A DNA stretch of 64,000 nucleotides from Bifidobacterium reuteri DSM 23975 (GTDB lineage: Bacteria > Actinomycetota > Actinomycetes > Actinomycetales > Bifidobacteriaceae). The notes below the pieces were generated by a model. It was given only the letters and a program-made list of their open reading frames with translations, had not been told where the DNA came from and searched no databases. Where the stretch lies: assembly GCF_000741695.1 (NCBI RefSeq), contig NZ_JGZK01000001.1, forward strand, positions 62,001 to 126,000. Direction: 5' to 3'. The translations under genes and the position numbers were made by a program. How positions within the stretch are numbered: the first letter of the stretch is position 1; each line of letters opens with the position of its first letter. Shown one piece after another: positions 27,316 through 35,633 of this stretch.

Positions 27316-27408
27316 TTACTGCCGCTTGGCGTTGGCGGTAATAGCATGTGTGACGACCGAACCCGCGCCGATCACTGTGCCGTCGTCAATCGTGAGTTGG
27401 GTGTTCGC
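27316..27408 (-). pseudogene. C-terminal remnant of a hexapeptide-repeat acetyltransferase
   Basis: A short minus-strand frame reads LTIDDGTVIGAGSVVTHAI, then TANAKRQ and a stop at 27316-27318. The IGAGSVVT pattern is the last coil of left-handed beta-helix acetyltransferases such as maltose O-acetyltransferase. Nothing upstream of it is recognisable, so only the tail survives, directly beside tRNA remnant R1. Confidence 0.6.
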
Positions 27409-27562
27409 GATGCTGGACGGTGATTGCGTGGCGGTTCGTGACGGAGTGCATTCCTCGTCTGGCATCCGGTGCCTTTGTTCGCGCGCATCCTCCATTGAAA
27501 TCCGTATTCGCCTTTCGTCGCTCTCTATTGCGTGAAACTGACATAAATGTCATAGTCACTCA

Positions 27563-28241
27563 GTGAAAAGCGCGAGAGCACGAGTGGCGATTGGGGATTT
27601 GACGCTCATATCACGGGACAAATACCTGAACGATCTCATTGTGCGCATGGGCAACGGCATGGTCAAGGTCGTCACCGGCGCGAGGCGCTGTGGCAAGACC
27701 TTCCTGCTGTTCGAACTGTTCGAGAAACCCCTGCGCGCACAGGGTGTGGATGATGACCACATCATCGAAATCGCGCTGGATGACCTGATGTATGCACGTT
27801 ACCGCGACCCGCTCTCGCTATACGATTATGTGAAGTCCCGCATCGTGAATCGCAGCGAACCATACTATGTGCTGCTAGATGAGGTGCAGTACGCGATTTC
27901 GGACAAAGAGCTACGGAGCGACGAGCCGCCACAGCTGTACGGGGTGCTCAACGGCCTGCTACGCATGCGTAATGTGGACGTGTATGTGACGGGCGGCAAC
28001 TCGAAGATGCTGTCCACTGATGTGATGACCCAGTTTCGTGGTCGTGGCGACGAAATCCGCGTATCAGTTGCCGGCGTCGGAGAAGGTCGCGCAGGGGAAA
28101 GCGTCGCTGCTCCGCATCGGTGACAGTTTCCAGAAGATTATCCTCGTGCGAGACGTGGTCAAGCCGGTCCGTGATGAGCGCGGCATCCTCACGATGAGCG
28201 TATACGATTTCCTGCTCGATCCGGATGGTCTGGCGGCGTGA
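27563..28241 (+). pseudogene. AAA_14-type ATPase with an internal deletion
   Basis: The N-terminal half is natural: VVTGARRCGKTFLL (Walker A), YYVLLDEVQ (Walker B), VYVTGGNSKML and TQFRGRGDEIRV, at about residues 1-170. Directly afterwards, near 28060, the natural frame changes to AYQLPASEKVAQGKASL, then FQKIILVRDVVKPVRDE and YDFLLDPDGLAA, the normal C-terminus of this family, which stops at 28239-28241. The middle (about 200 residues in full-length relatives) is missing and the halves are out of frame. The gene is therefore inactive. It lies between tRNA-Ser remnants R1 and R2. Confidence 0.8.
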
Positions 28242-28426
28242 GCGATGAACGGCATGATGATGGGCGTGGATGGGCTGGGCGCCCAAACTGGCCAACGACA
28301 CGCCGGCGGCGCACTTGGGTGAGACGGCAAGCGGACGGCATGCGGGTGGGGCGGATAGGGCCCGCGGTTCGAACACGGTTTGGCCTTGAGCCTTATAACC
28401 CCTTGTCGCGGAGCCTGTTTTGCGGC

Positions 28427-28569
28427 CTATTTTGCAGTTGTGTGTAGTCTGCCGTAGCGTACGGCGGGAATGCTGGTATCGGCATGGTGCGGAATGGCCA
28501 TTTTTACCGGTTCTGGGGCCTGGGGTGTCTGCGGTGTGCCCGTGTTGCTGCACACAACTGCGAGATAGG
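28427..28569. repeat. Long-range inverted repeat, family G, copy 1
   Basis: CCTATTTTGCAGTTGTGTG at 28426-28444 pairs with CACACAACTGCGAGATAGG at 28551-28569 around about 106 nt. A related pair lies at 35050-35211. Further on, GGCCCGCGAACAA is tandemly repeated at about 28648-28685. No gene is seen from 28242 to 29064. Confidence 0.7.
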
Positions 28570-28848
28570 CCGCGAGAAGACGAAGAAGACGGGGACTCGC
28601 GGTCGAAACGCTTGCGGCCAACCACGCTAATCGGCGGTGCGCCGATAAGGCCCGCGAACAAGGCCCGCGAACAAGGCCCGCGGTTTGTCCCCTAGCCCTT
28701 AAGCGGTACTGCTTAGTTCACCGACTATGACGCCATGGAAAACGGGTGTCGCGGAAAAACGGGTCGAGACGGGTCAAAACGGAAGATGGGGCAGATCGGC
28801 GGAAATCGGCGGAATGGCTTGAAACCGTTGGGATTCCGCCGTTTTGGC

Positions 28849-28907
28849 AATGAAAAGGCCCTTTTCCTTTGGATGGGAAAAGGGCGATGGCGGAGGATAC
28901 GAGATTC
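28849..28907 (-). repeat. tRNA-Ser 3'-end remnant R2 with terminator
   Basis: The plus strand reads AAAAGGCCCTTTTCC, GGATGGGAAAAGGGC, then GATGGCGGAGGATACGAGAT. This is identical to the tail and terminator of the intact tRNA-Ser gene over most of its length. The 45 nt before it (an ATTCCGCC hairpin region) also match R3. Confidence 0.8.
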
Positions 28908-29064
28908 ACAACTTCACGCCGTGGAACTGGCGATATTGCAATGAAAACGGTTGTGCCGCCTAACTGTCTTACAGCTCAAATTACCGCTCTTCTCGGCGTG
29001 TCGCGTGAGAATGGGCGGGACGAATTCGTTGGAGTCCACTTGTGGATGCCCTGTGCCCGCGGTG

Positions 29065-29517
29065 TCATTGACGCCGTGTGGGTTTGTCGTTGAGTTGGAT
29101 GTGGTAGTCGTCGATGATGTCCGCCAGCGTGATGGAGCGCATGGCCTCGGCTGTGGCGTGTTCGATCTTCTCGTAGGAGGGGGCGAGCGTGGCGTGGATA
29201 TTCCGCGCCACGGGGCATGACTGTCCCTTGTATTGGTGGACGCCGATCATCGTGGCCAGTCCATCGGGTTCGACGGCGTTCTGGATGTCTAGCAACGTCA
29301 CATCCTTGGGGTCTTGGATCAGGTGTGCGCCGACGTTGCCGCGTTGGACATCGATTATGCCGGCTTTTTTGAGCGCGGCGAAGAGCGCTCGAATGCTTGC
29401 CGGGTTGCAGCCAGTGCTTTCGGCCAGCAGCGTGCTGGTGACGCGGTCGTCGCTGCCGGCCTCGTTCATGAAGATGAGGCAGTGCACCGCCACTGAGCAT
29501 TTCATGCTGATATGCAT
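29065..29517 (-). CDS. Rrf2-family transcriptional regulator
   Basis: The 150-residue protein has the Rrf2 winged helix: MHISMKCSVAVHCLIFM, then ESTGCNPASIRALFAALKKAG and VQRGNVGAHL, with GCN before the recognition helix. It lacks the three-cysteine Fe-S cluster of IscR, having a single CPVARNI cysteine in the usual effector region. This resembles the YwnA/thiol-sensing type. It is divergent from the oxidoreductase gene at 29684, and a perfect palindrome at 29607-29631 lies between them. It therefore probably represses that oxidoreductase and itself. Confidence 0.88.
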   Translation of the reverse strand: MHISMKCSVAVHCLIFMNEAGSDDRVTSTLLAESTGCNPASIRALFAALKKAGIIDVQRGNVGAHLIQDPKDVTLLDIQNAVEPDGLATMIGVHQYKGQSCPVARNIHATLAPSYEKIEHATAEAMRSITLADIIDDYHIQLNDKPTRRQ

Positions 29518-29606
29518 GTGTCCTCCCGTCCTTCGTGCCGTCGTCCCATATGTTCACGCGTTGCGACGCTGCTGTGTTGACGATATCCCGGCGTCACGAT
29601 ATGGTT

Positions 29607-29631
29607 TAATGTAATTCTAAATATTACATTA
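29607..29631. promoter_or_regulatory. Palindromic operator between Rrf2 and oxidoreductase genes
   Basis: TAATGTAAT at 29607-29615 and ATTACATTA at 29623-29631 are perfect inverted copies separated by 7 nt, giving an AT-rich 25-nt site of the size Rrf2 proteins bind. It lies between divergent starts at 29517 and 29684. Confidence 0.75.
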
Positions 29632-29683
29632 CTGGGTCGTCGGAAATCCAACACCTGCGGAATCGAAGAAAGGACGCGCCACC

Positions 29684-30706
29684 ATGCGAGCAGCGCAGAT
29701 CAACCGTTACGAGAAGGACGTCGCCAAGGCCATTGCGGGGGTTGAGGTCAACGAGATCCCCGAACCGTCCATCGGTGACCGCGACATACTGATTCGCGTC
29801 AAGGCGGCGGCCGTCAATCCGCTGGAATTGCTGGTCGTCACTGGCGCAGTCAAGCTGATCCAGGATTATCCGATGCCGGTCACGCTTGGCAACGAGGTCG
29901 CCGGCGTCGTGGAACGCGTGGGCGATGCGGTGCGCGGATTCCAGCCGGGTGATCGCGTGTATGCCCGCACGCCGATCGACCACCCCGGCGCGCTCGCTGA
30001 ATTCGTCGCATTGCCCGCCGATGCTGTGGCACCGATGCCCGAGGGCTATGATTTCGACGAGGCCGCGACCATCCCTCTCACCGGTCTGACCGCGTGGCAG
30101 GCGTTCACGGAGATCCTAGACGCCAAGCCGGGGCAGAGTGTTCTCATTCCCGGAGGCTCGGGCAGCTTCGGCCGTGTGGCCGTGCCGATCGCCAAGTCGT
30201 TGGGGCTGGACGTCACCGTCACCGGTAACGAACGCTCGCGCGATGAGATCCTCGCCCTCGGTGCCGACCGGTATCTCGACTACCGCGCGGAGAACTACTG
30301 GCAGGCCGGCGTCAGTGTCGACTACGTGATCGACGCGCTTGGGCCGGCCGAATTCGACCGTGAACTGTCCGTGCTGAAACCCGGTGGCACGCTGCTCAGC
30401 TTGCGTGGCGTGCCCAACAAGGCGTTCGCCGAACGCATGCGGATGCCGTTCCTCAAGCGCGCGCTGTTCTCGCTCGCCGGATCGAAGCTCGACAAGAAGG
30501 CGCAGGCGCAGGGCAAGCGGTACGAATTCATCTTCGTGCGGGCGGATGGCGAACAGCTGCGTCATGTCACCGACATCGTGAAGGAGCGTGATGTGCGTCC
30601 CTCCATCGACCCGCACATGTTCCGTCTTGACGACATTCAAGCGGCGCTCAAGCTTGTCGCTGGCATGGGAGGGCGTGCGTCGGGCAAGGTCGTGGTTCGG
30701 TTCTGA
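29684..30706 (+). CDS. Zinc-independent NAD(P)H:quinone/alcohol oxidoreductase (MDR family)
   Basis: The 340-residue medium-chain dehydrogenase has an N-terminal GroES-like domain (VNPLELLVVTGAV, LGNEVAGVVERVGD, FQPGDRVYAR). A Rossmann domain follows with VLIPGGSGSFGRVAVPIAK as the nucleotide loop. Zinc ligands of classical alcohol dehydrogenases are not visible, so it fits the quinone-reductase-like branch, which reduces quinones or reactive carbonyls. It starts at 29684 after GAAAGGAC. It is divergent from an Rrf2 regulator and is followed 45 nt later by an SDR gene, suggesting a two-gene detoxification unit in a tRNA-Ser-bounded module. Confidence 0.88.
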   Translation: MRAAQINRYEKDVAKAIAGVEVNEIPEPSIGDRDILIRVKAAAVNPLELLVVTGAVKLIQDYPMPVTLGNEVAGVVERVGDAVRGFQPGDRVYARTPIDHPGALAEFVALPADAVAPMPEGYDFDEAATIPLTGLTAWQAFTEILDAKPGQSVLIPGGSGSFGRVAVPIAKSLGLDVTVTGNERSRDEILALGADRYLDYRAENYWQAGVSVDYVIDALGPAEFDRELSVLKPGGTLLSLRGVPNKAFAERMRMPFLKRALFSLAGSKLDKKAQAQGKRYEFIFVRADGEQLRHVTDIVKERDVRPSIDPHMFRLDDIQAALKLVAGMGGRASGKVVVRF

Positions 30707-30751
30707 TCGTCGGGTAATTGACGAACGCGAATGAAAGGGAATGGATCGGCA

Positions 30752-31531
30752 ATGCCTATCGCTATTATCACCGGCGCAAGTTCTGGCCTTGGCCGGGCGT
30801 ATATTGATGCGATCATCCGTGAGTGCCCGGAAATCCGGGAGATCTGGGTAATCGCTCGCAGCAAAGGCAAACTCGAACGAATCGCCTCTGAATATCAGAG
30901 CGTTCGCATCGTGCCGGTTCCGCTCGATCTGACCGATTTGCGCAGCTTTGACGAACTGCGTGACAGGCTTGACGCCGCCAAGCCGTTTATCCGTATGCTT
31001 GTCAGCAACGCGGGCATCGGTGCGAGCCGGCCGTTCGCTGATGAGGATCCGCAGCGCCTACTGCAGTTGGTGCAGCTCAACGTCATGGCGACCACGATGG
31101 TCACGCGCCTATGCCTGCCGTACATGCAACGCGGGTCCATGATCTTGGAGACCGGCTCCATTCTCGGCGTCTCACCGGTGGGCAATCTGGCGGCATACAG
31201 TGCCAGCAAGTCCTATGTGCGCACCTTGTCCGTCGTGCTGCGGCAGGAACTCAAGCCGCACGGCATTCATGTCACCGTGGTGCAGCCAGGATTGATGGAT
31301 ACGCCGATGCTGTCGCGTGGTTCAGAATCGTCCGCCGGCGCGGTCTCGGACGCGGGGCCGGGGAAGCGGACGCCGTTGCCGGTACTGGACCCGCGTGACG
31401 TGGCGATTGGTTCAATCCGTGCAGTCAGGCGGAACAAGGCCATCTACCTGCCGCATCCGTTCAACAAGTTGCTCGCGTTTCTGGCCAAGATCCTGCCGAT
31501 CACGTTTGGCGTATCGGTCGCGAACATGTGA
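30752..31531 (+). CDS. Short-chain dehydrogenase/reductase
   Basis: The protein of about 259 residues has the SDR cofactor motif TGASSGLG near its N-terminus, NAG (SNAGIGASRPF) after the fourth strand, the catalytic serine in ETGSILG, and YSASK with catalytic Tyr and Lys. The C-terminal end (NKLLAFLAKILPITFGV) is hydrophobic. Family members usually start MPIAIITGASSG, so ATG 30752 is preferred; ATG 30731 in frame is an alternative. It lies 45 nt after the oxidoreductase gene on the same strand. The substrate is unknown. Confidence 0.87.
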   Translation: MPIAIITGASSGLGRAYIDAIIRECPEIREIWVIARSKGKLERIASEYQSVRIVPVPLDLTDLRSFDELRDRLDAAKPFIRMLVSNAGIGASRPFADEDPQRLLQLVQLNVMATTMVTRLCLPYMQRGSMILETGSILGVSPVGNLAAYSASKSYVRTLSVVLRQELKPHGIHVTVVQPGLMDTPMLSRGSESSAGAVSDAGPGKRTPLPVLDPRDVAIGSIRAVRRNKAIYLPHPFNKLLAFLAKILPITFGVSVANM

Positions 31532-31620
31532 CCATACGCTGATTGCCGCGGTTCGACGGCGTCGGTGAAGATGCTCTATGCGGCGTGGTGCCGGTTTGGG
31601 TGAGATCTACTGAGTGAGAT

Positions 31621-31797
31621 CTACTGAGCCGTCGGCTGATGCTTCCGGACCTTTTTGAGGAAATTCTTTCGGAAGTTTCCCAGTGGTCCGAAGAAGCGTT
31701 CGTCGGTTGCGGTCTGTTCGTGGTTCTCGTACTTGAGCGCGGTCAGTTCGATGGTACAGATGAAATGCCGGGGGATTACCCCCGGCTCTTGGAAGTC
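31621..31797 (-). pseudogene. Orphan C-terminal protein fragment
   Basis: A minus-strand frame without a start codon reads naturally: GVIPRHFICTIELTALKYEN, then DERFFGPLGNFRKNFLKKV and a stop at 31621-31623. An in-frame stop lies just upstream. The charged, aromatic composition looks like real protein rather than chance. I do not recognise the family. It may be the tail of a gene lost from this accessory region. Confidence 0.35.
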
Positions 31798-31840
31798 TCA
31801 CATTGCTGCGGACCTGCGTAGGAGATATGGTGTCAGGTCT

Positions 31841-32359
31841 TTACCGTTGATTGGGTTCGTCTGTGTAGTTGATCATTTCCAGTTCCGGTCCCATGTCTTC
31901 GGTTTGTGTGTGGCCGGTTTCGTGGAATCCGATGTGTCGGTAGAATCCTTGCGCGTTCGCGTTGAATGCCATCACCCATAAGACGAGTCGATCGTTGCCG
32001 ATCGCGTGTTTGCCGGCTTCGACCAGCATCCGTCCGACGCCTTTGCGGTGATGGGTGGTCAGTATATAGAGCGAGGCCAGTTCCGCCGCGTCGGGCCGGT
32101 TGATCGGCGGTCGTGGGGTGCGCAGCAGTTCCGCAAATCCGATTATCTGATTGTCGTCCAACGCCACCAATGTCGCTTGATTGCTGTTGTTCGCAGCGTT
32201 GCGCGTCAGTCTCAGTGCGAAATCGGGGGTGATCGCGTCCGCGATTTCCTGCGGTACATGGCCTTGATTCAACTCACGCCATGTATGTGACTGGACTTGT
32301 GCTTTCTGCCCGAACCACTGCGGTTCAATCGGAGCGATGCGAAGCGTCATGGGTTTCAT
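31841..32359 (-). CDS. GNAT-family N-acetyltransferase
   Basis: The 172-residue protein has the GNAT fold markers: LVALDDNQIIGFAEL (strands 2-4), ELASLYILTTHHRKGVGRML (motif A with the acetyl-CoA loop, here HHRKGVG) and LWVMAFNANAQGFYRHIGF (motif B). Such enzymes transfer an acetyl group from acetyl-CoA to an amine. The acceptor is unknown. It is convergent with the SDR gene and lies within the module between tRNA-Ser remnants R2 and R3. Confidence 0.88.
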   Translation of the reverse strand: MKPMTLRIAPIEPQWFGQKAQVQSHTWRELNQGHVPQEIADAITPDFALRLTRNAANNSNQATLVALDDNQIIGFAELLRTPRPPINRPDAAELASLYILTTHHRKGVGRMLVEAGKHAIGNDRLVLWVMAFNANAQGFYRHIGFHETGHTQTEDMGPELEMINYTDEPNQR

Positions 32360-32418
32360 TGTAGGCCCGGTGTTTGCCTGTTTCGTGGGATTCAGCGTGA
32401 GAAATCGGGGGTGTCTGC

Positions 32419-32490
32419 GTTGAGTCCTCCGTATTTGCGGGACTCAGTGCGATTGTGGGCCGTTTCGTCGTTGAGTCCCGCGACTTGGCC
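32419..32490. repeat. Short hairpin array, family H (51-nt period)
   Basis: GTTGAGTCC begins at 32419 and again at 32470. GCGGGACTCAGTG lies between them and GCGGGACTCAGAG follows near 32607, all inverted partners of TTGAGTCCCGC. This is a short example of the periodic arrays seen elsewhere. No gene is seen between 32360 and 32739. Confidence 0.55.
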
Positions 32491-32739
32491 GCCGGCCTCG
32501 TGTCTGTCCGTTGGTCATGGATTGGAAATCATTGGAATTTCGCCATTTTGTGGTGGTGTTGGCTGGTCATCGTTGGTCCGATGTTGGTGTGGGTGGGTGT
32601 GGTTGCGGGACTCAGAGCCGGAATCGGCTTTTGTTGTGCTGGGTCCCACGCAGTCCCTCGCAGGTGGACGAGACGGACCATAGGAGAGTGCGCAAATCGG
32701 CGGAACGGGCTTGGAACCGTCGCGATTCCGCCGCTTCAG

Positions 32740-32800
32740 CAATGAAAAAGCCCTTTTCCTTTGGGTGGGAAAAGGGCGATGGCGGAGGATGCGAGACCCC
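32740..32800 (-). repeat. tRNA-Ser 3'-end remnant R3 with terminator
   Basis: The plus strand reads AATGAAAAAGCCCTTTTCC, GGGAAAAGGGC and GATGGCGGAGGATGCGAGAC. Similarity to R1 continues to the right (TTCATCGGGGCT, then CTGCCGCTTAGCGTT), and similarity to R2 extends to the left. Confidence 0.8.
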
Positions 32801-32985
32801 AACCTTCATCGGGGCTCGGCCCCACTGCCGCTTAGCGTTCACGAGCTTCACGCCTCCGCCGCACCACCTCCGTTACCACGTCCACAGTATGTCGTGACGG
32901 GTTGTGGCGGCATCGGCCGGTGTCCGGGGCGCATGCGCTTCGTCACGTCGGCTGTGTCGTCGCAGCATTGTTTTTCGCTGAATCC

Positions 32986-33044
32986 TACACTGAATACACT
33001 GAATTCAGTTATTCTACACTTAATTCAGTGTAAAATTCAGTGTA
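32986..33044. promoter_or_regulatory. Operator array upstream of the AlbA_2 gene
   Basis: TACACTGAA occurs at 32986-32994 and 32995-33003, and its inverse TTCAGTGTA at 33024-33032 and 33036-33044. ACTGAATTCAGT at 32998-33009 is a perfect palindrome, and TACACTTAATTCAGTGTA at 33015-33032 is nearly so. The cluster lies just before the start at 33076 and is probably bound by that gene's own product, which ends in winged-helix-like regions. Confidence 0.7.
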
Positions 33045-33075
33045 TCAATAACAATGCGGCGGATTGGAGCGCGCT

Positions 33076-34725
33076 ATGGCGCATGAATACGGCAAAGAAA
33101 CGTTGTCGCTGGAATTCAAGAGCGATCTGAAGCGATTGCCCGACGACGATCTGCTTGATGCGGTTGTGGCGCTGGCGAACTCGGATGGTGGCACGGTGTA
33201 CTTGGGCGTCGAGGATGATGGCACTCCGACTGGCTTGATAAGGTGCATCAGGATGCGGTCGGATTGGCCCGCGATGATTGCCAATCGCACGGTTCCACCG
33301 GTCTCCGCACGAACTCAAATCGTCGGGACTTCGGAAGTACCGGTGATGCAGATCGATGTGCCGAAATCACGTAGTGTGGTCTCCACCAAATCGGGCAAGG
33401 TGCTGCGTCGCCGCATGAAGGTGGACGGTACGCCGGAAAGCGTGCCGATGTATCCGTACGAGATCGCCACACGCTTGTCCGATTTAGGTCGTTTGGATTT
33501 CTCGGCGCAACCGGTGCCGGACGCGACCCGTGACGATTTCGATCCTCTCGAGTGTGAACGTTTGCGCCGAATCATCGGTGTCTACCAGTCCAGTGACCGC
33601 AATCTGCTGGAGCTCGCCGACGAGGAGTTGGAGAAATCCCTGCAGTTGACGGTGACCGTCGACGGCAAGGTGATGCCGACGTTGACCGGATTGCTGTTGT
33701 TGGGCAAGGAGGAATCGTTGAAACGTTTCGTGCCGACCCATCGGGCTTCCTTCCAGGTCATGTCCGGTACGGACATCAAGGTCAATCAGGACTATGGTGG
33801 GCCGCTGCTGAGAACCATCGAGCAGATCAACGATATGTTCTCCCCCTGGAACCCGAGCATCGAGATATCCGTCGGCCTGTTCTCTACGATGGTGCCGGAG
33901 TTCGACCATAGAGCGTTCCGCGAGGCGCTGGTGAATGCGTTCGGCCATCGCGACTACACCCTGCTTGGGCGTGTGCGTGTGCAATTGGACGATGCCGGAT
34001 TGACTATCGCCAATCCCGGTGGATTCGTGGAGGGCATCAACATCCACAACCTGCTTACCGCTGAACCTCATGGACGTAATCCTTGTCTGATGGATGCGCT
34101 TAAGCGTACCGGACTGGCCGAGCGTACGGGACGTGGTATCGACCGCATCTACGAGGGATCGCTTCACTATGGCCGTCCGTTGCCTGATTACACGGCATCG
34201 AATGAGCGGAACGTATCCGTGTATCTGCAACGTAGTGCGCCCGACGTCGAATTCGTGCGAATGCTGGCCGAGGAACAGGAACGCACAGGCAAGACGATGC
34301 CAGTCAACGGTTTGCTGATTCTGAACATGCTCAAGAACGAGCGGCGTTGCACCTTCGAAACCATGCACAAGGAGCTCGATATGAGCGAGCAGCGTCTGCG
34401 TGCCATGCTCGGCCAGCTTACGGAGTCCGGAATGATTGAGGGTTCCGGCAATGGCTCCCGCCGTGCCTACACCTTGGGTTCCAAGGTGTACAGGCGCACG
34501 GGCAAGACCATCGAATACGTGCGTCAGACGGACATCGACCGTGTACGGTGGCCGGAACTCATCATGAAATTGGTTATGGAGCAGGGTGATGCAACGCGGG
34601 CGGATGTCATGGAGCTGCTGCATATCGACGCCAATCAGGCGTACTACCAGTTGTCCAAGCTTGTTAAGAGTGGGAGACTGAAAGTCATCGGCCGTGGCAA
34701 GGGGACTCGCTATGCAAGCATGTAG
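33076..34725 (+). CDS. AlbA_2 (Schlafen-like) domain regulator with HATPase-type domain
   Basis: The protein of about 549 residues has an N-terminal AlbA_2 domain (ETLSLEFKSDLKRLPDD, ALANSDGGTVYLGVEDDG), a central ATPase-like domain with REALVNAFGHRDYT, FVEGINIHNLL and ERTGRGIDRIYE, and C-terminal winged-helix regions. Such proteins are annotated as RecG-like or as transcriptional regulators. GGAG at 33066-33069 supports ATG 33076. Residues 55-65 are out of frame: after GTPTGL the DNA encodes IRCIRMRSDWP, whereas the adjacent frame gives DKVHQDAVGLA, joining AMIANRT as expected. One base is lost near 33238 and one gained near 33270. It lies between R3 and tRNA-Ser and probably represses itself. 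Confidence 0.82.
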   Translation: MAHEYGKETLSLEFKSDLKRLPDDDLLDAVVALANSDGGTVYLGVEDDGTPTGLIRCIRMRSDWPAMIANRTVPPVSARTQIVGTSEVPVMQIDVPKSRSVVSTKSGKVLRRRMKVDGTPESVPMYPYEIATRLSDLGRLDFSAQPVPDATRDDFDPLECERLRRIIGVYQSSDRNLLELADEELEKSLQLTVTVDGKVMPTLTGLLLLGKEESLKRFVPTHRASFQVMSGTDIKVNQDYGGPLLRTIEQINDMFSPWNPSIEISVGLFSTMVPEFDHRAFREALVNAFGHRDYTLLGRVRVQLDDAGLTIANPGGFVEGINIHNLLTAEPHGRNPCLMDALKRTGLAERTGRGIDRIYEGSLHYGRPLPDYTASNERNVSVYLQRSAPDVEFVRMLAEEQERTGKTMPVNGLLILNMLKNERRCTFETMHKELDMSEQRLRAMLGQLTESGMIEGSGNGSRRAYTLGSKVYRRTGKTIEYVRQTDIDRVRWPELIMKLVMEQGDATRADVMELLHIDANQAYYQLSKLVKSGRLKVIGRGKGTRYASM

Positions 34726-35049
34726 CAGTGTCGATTGGCACTGACGTGTCTTGTGATTCTTCACTGTATTGTCCCGAGACGCGTGTCAGCCATGCCCCAA
34801 GACATGCGTAAACTATCCGCTCGAACTAGACAGATCGAGATTTCAGCCATAGCACCCTTTTGAAAATGAAAAAGCCGGGGCTACCGGTGTCGCCTGACTC
34901 CAGTGAGCGTGACGCGCAGGTCGTAGCTGGAGGTGGTAATCGCCGCTTGTGAACGTACTTGTGGCACAGGGCTCTGGTCGTCAGGGAGCGGCCGCGCCAT
35001 CCAAGGCGGGTCGGGGCTTGTGATGGTTTTTGGCGGTGGTTTTCACTGT
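34726..35049. other. Gap without a supported gene
   Basis: After the AlbA_2 gene I find no convincing frame. AAAAGCCGGGGCTACCGG at about 34870 hints at a minus-strand terminator-like element. Long open frames here are rich in Arg/Pro/Thr and look non-coding. Confidence 0.35.
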
Positions 35050-35211
35050 ATCTCGCAGTTGTGTGTGTCGCCGGCCGGTGATTGGGGGATGTGAGGAGTT
35101 CCTGTCGTGTTGTCGGTGTCGGATAATGGCGGGATTGCAAGTGTTGTGGGTTTCTTGCCCGGAGGTCTTGCGGCCGTGTGCTTGGCCGATGGTGCACACA
35201 ACTGCAAGATA
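35050..35211. repeat. Long-range inverted repeat, family G, copy 2
   Basis: ATCTCGCAGTTGTGTG at 35050-35066 faces CACACAACTGCAAGAT at 35195-35210 across about 128 nt. The same arms occur at 28427-28569. Both copies lie inside the tRNA-Ser-bounded accessory zone. Confidence 0.7.
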
Positions 35212-35404
35212 TGCTCTGCGGCTTGTGGGATATGCCCCGAGGCGGGCATGCTGAATCGAAATGGTGCCGGTCGTTTCGCGGCCGCTACCGTTTTGCCGAG
35301 GCTTGAGTGTTCTCGGCATGCGGAGCTGGGGCGGATCGTGTTGCGGGCCGGAGGCAACGGCTTGTTCCTCCCTATGCCTGCCATCCGCCGGCGGGGCTCG
35401 ACTG

Positions 35405-35442
35405 AAATAAAAAAGCCCTTTTCCTTTGGATGGGAAAAGGGC
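35405..35442 (-). terminator. Terminator of tRNA-Ser
   Basis: GCCCTTTTCC at 35415-35424 pairs with GGAAAAGGGC at 35433-35442; on the minus strand this is followed by a run of Ts. It is the same hairpin carried by remnants R1-R3. Confidence 0.9.
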
Positions 35443-35444
35443 GA

Positions 35445-35532
35445 TGGCGGAGGATACGAGATTCGAACTCGTGAGGCTGTTACACCAACACGCTTTCCAA
35501 GCGTGCGCCATAGACCACTAGGCGAATCCTCC
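35445..35532 (-). tRNA. tRNA-Ser (anticodon GGA), CCA encoded
   Basis: Acceptor GGAGGAT (35532-35526) pairs with ATCCTCC (35455-35449), followed by G and CCA. The anticodon loop TTGGAAA gives GGA. The long variable arm typical of tRNA-Ser is present. Partial copies of its 3' end lie at 27.2, 28.9, 32.7 and 35.6 kb, which marks it as a probable integration site. Confidence 0.94.
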
Positions 35533-35633
35533 ATGCGAGCGGTATTTGCTGGAAGCAAGCTCCGCAGGCAACTCGAATAAGCTACCACAACTTGCGGATA
35601 AGTGCACGTTCGGCGTGGCGTACTGGCGTGTCG

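Noticed and set aside
33484..34764. 426-codon minus-strand frame
   Set aside because: Antisense to the AlbA_2 gene; His/Gln-rich without motifs.
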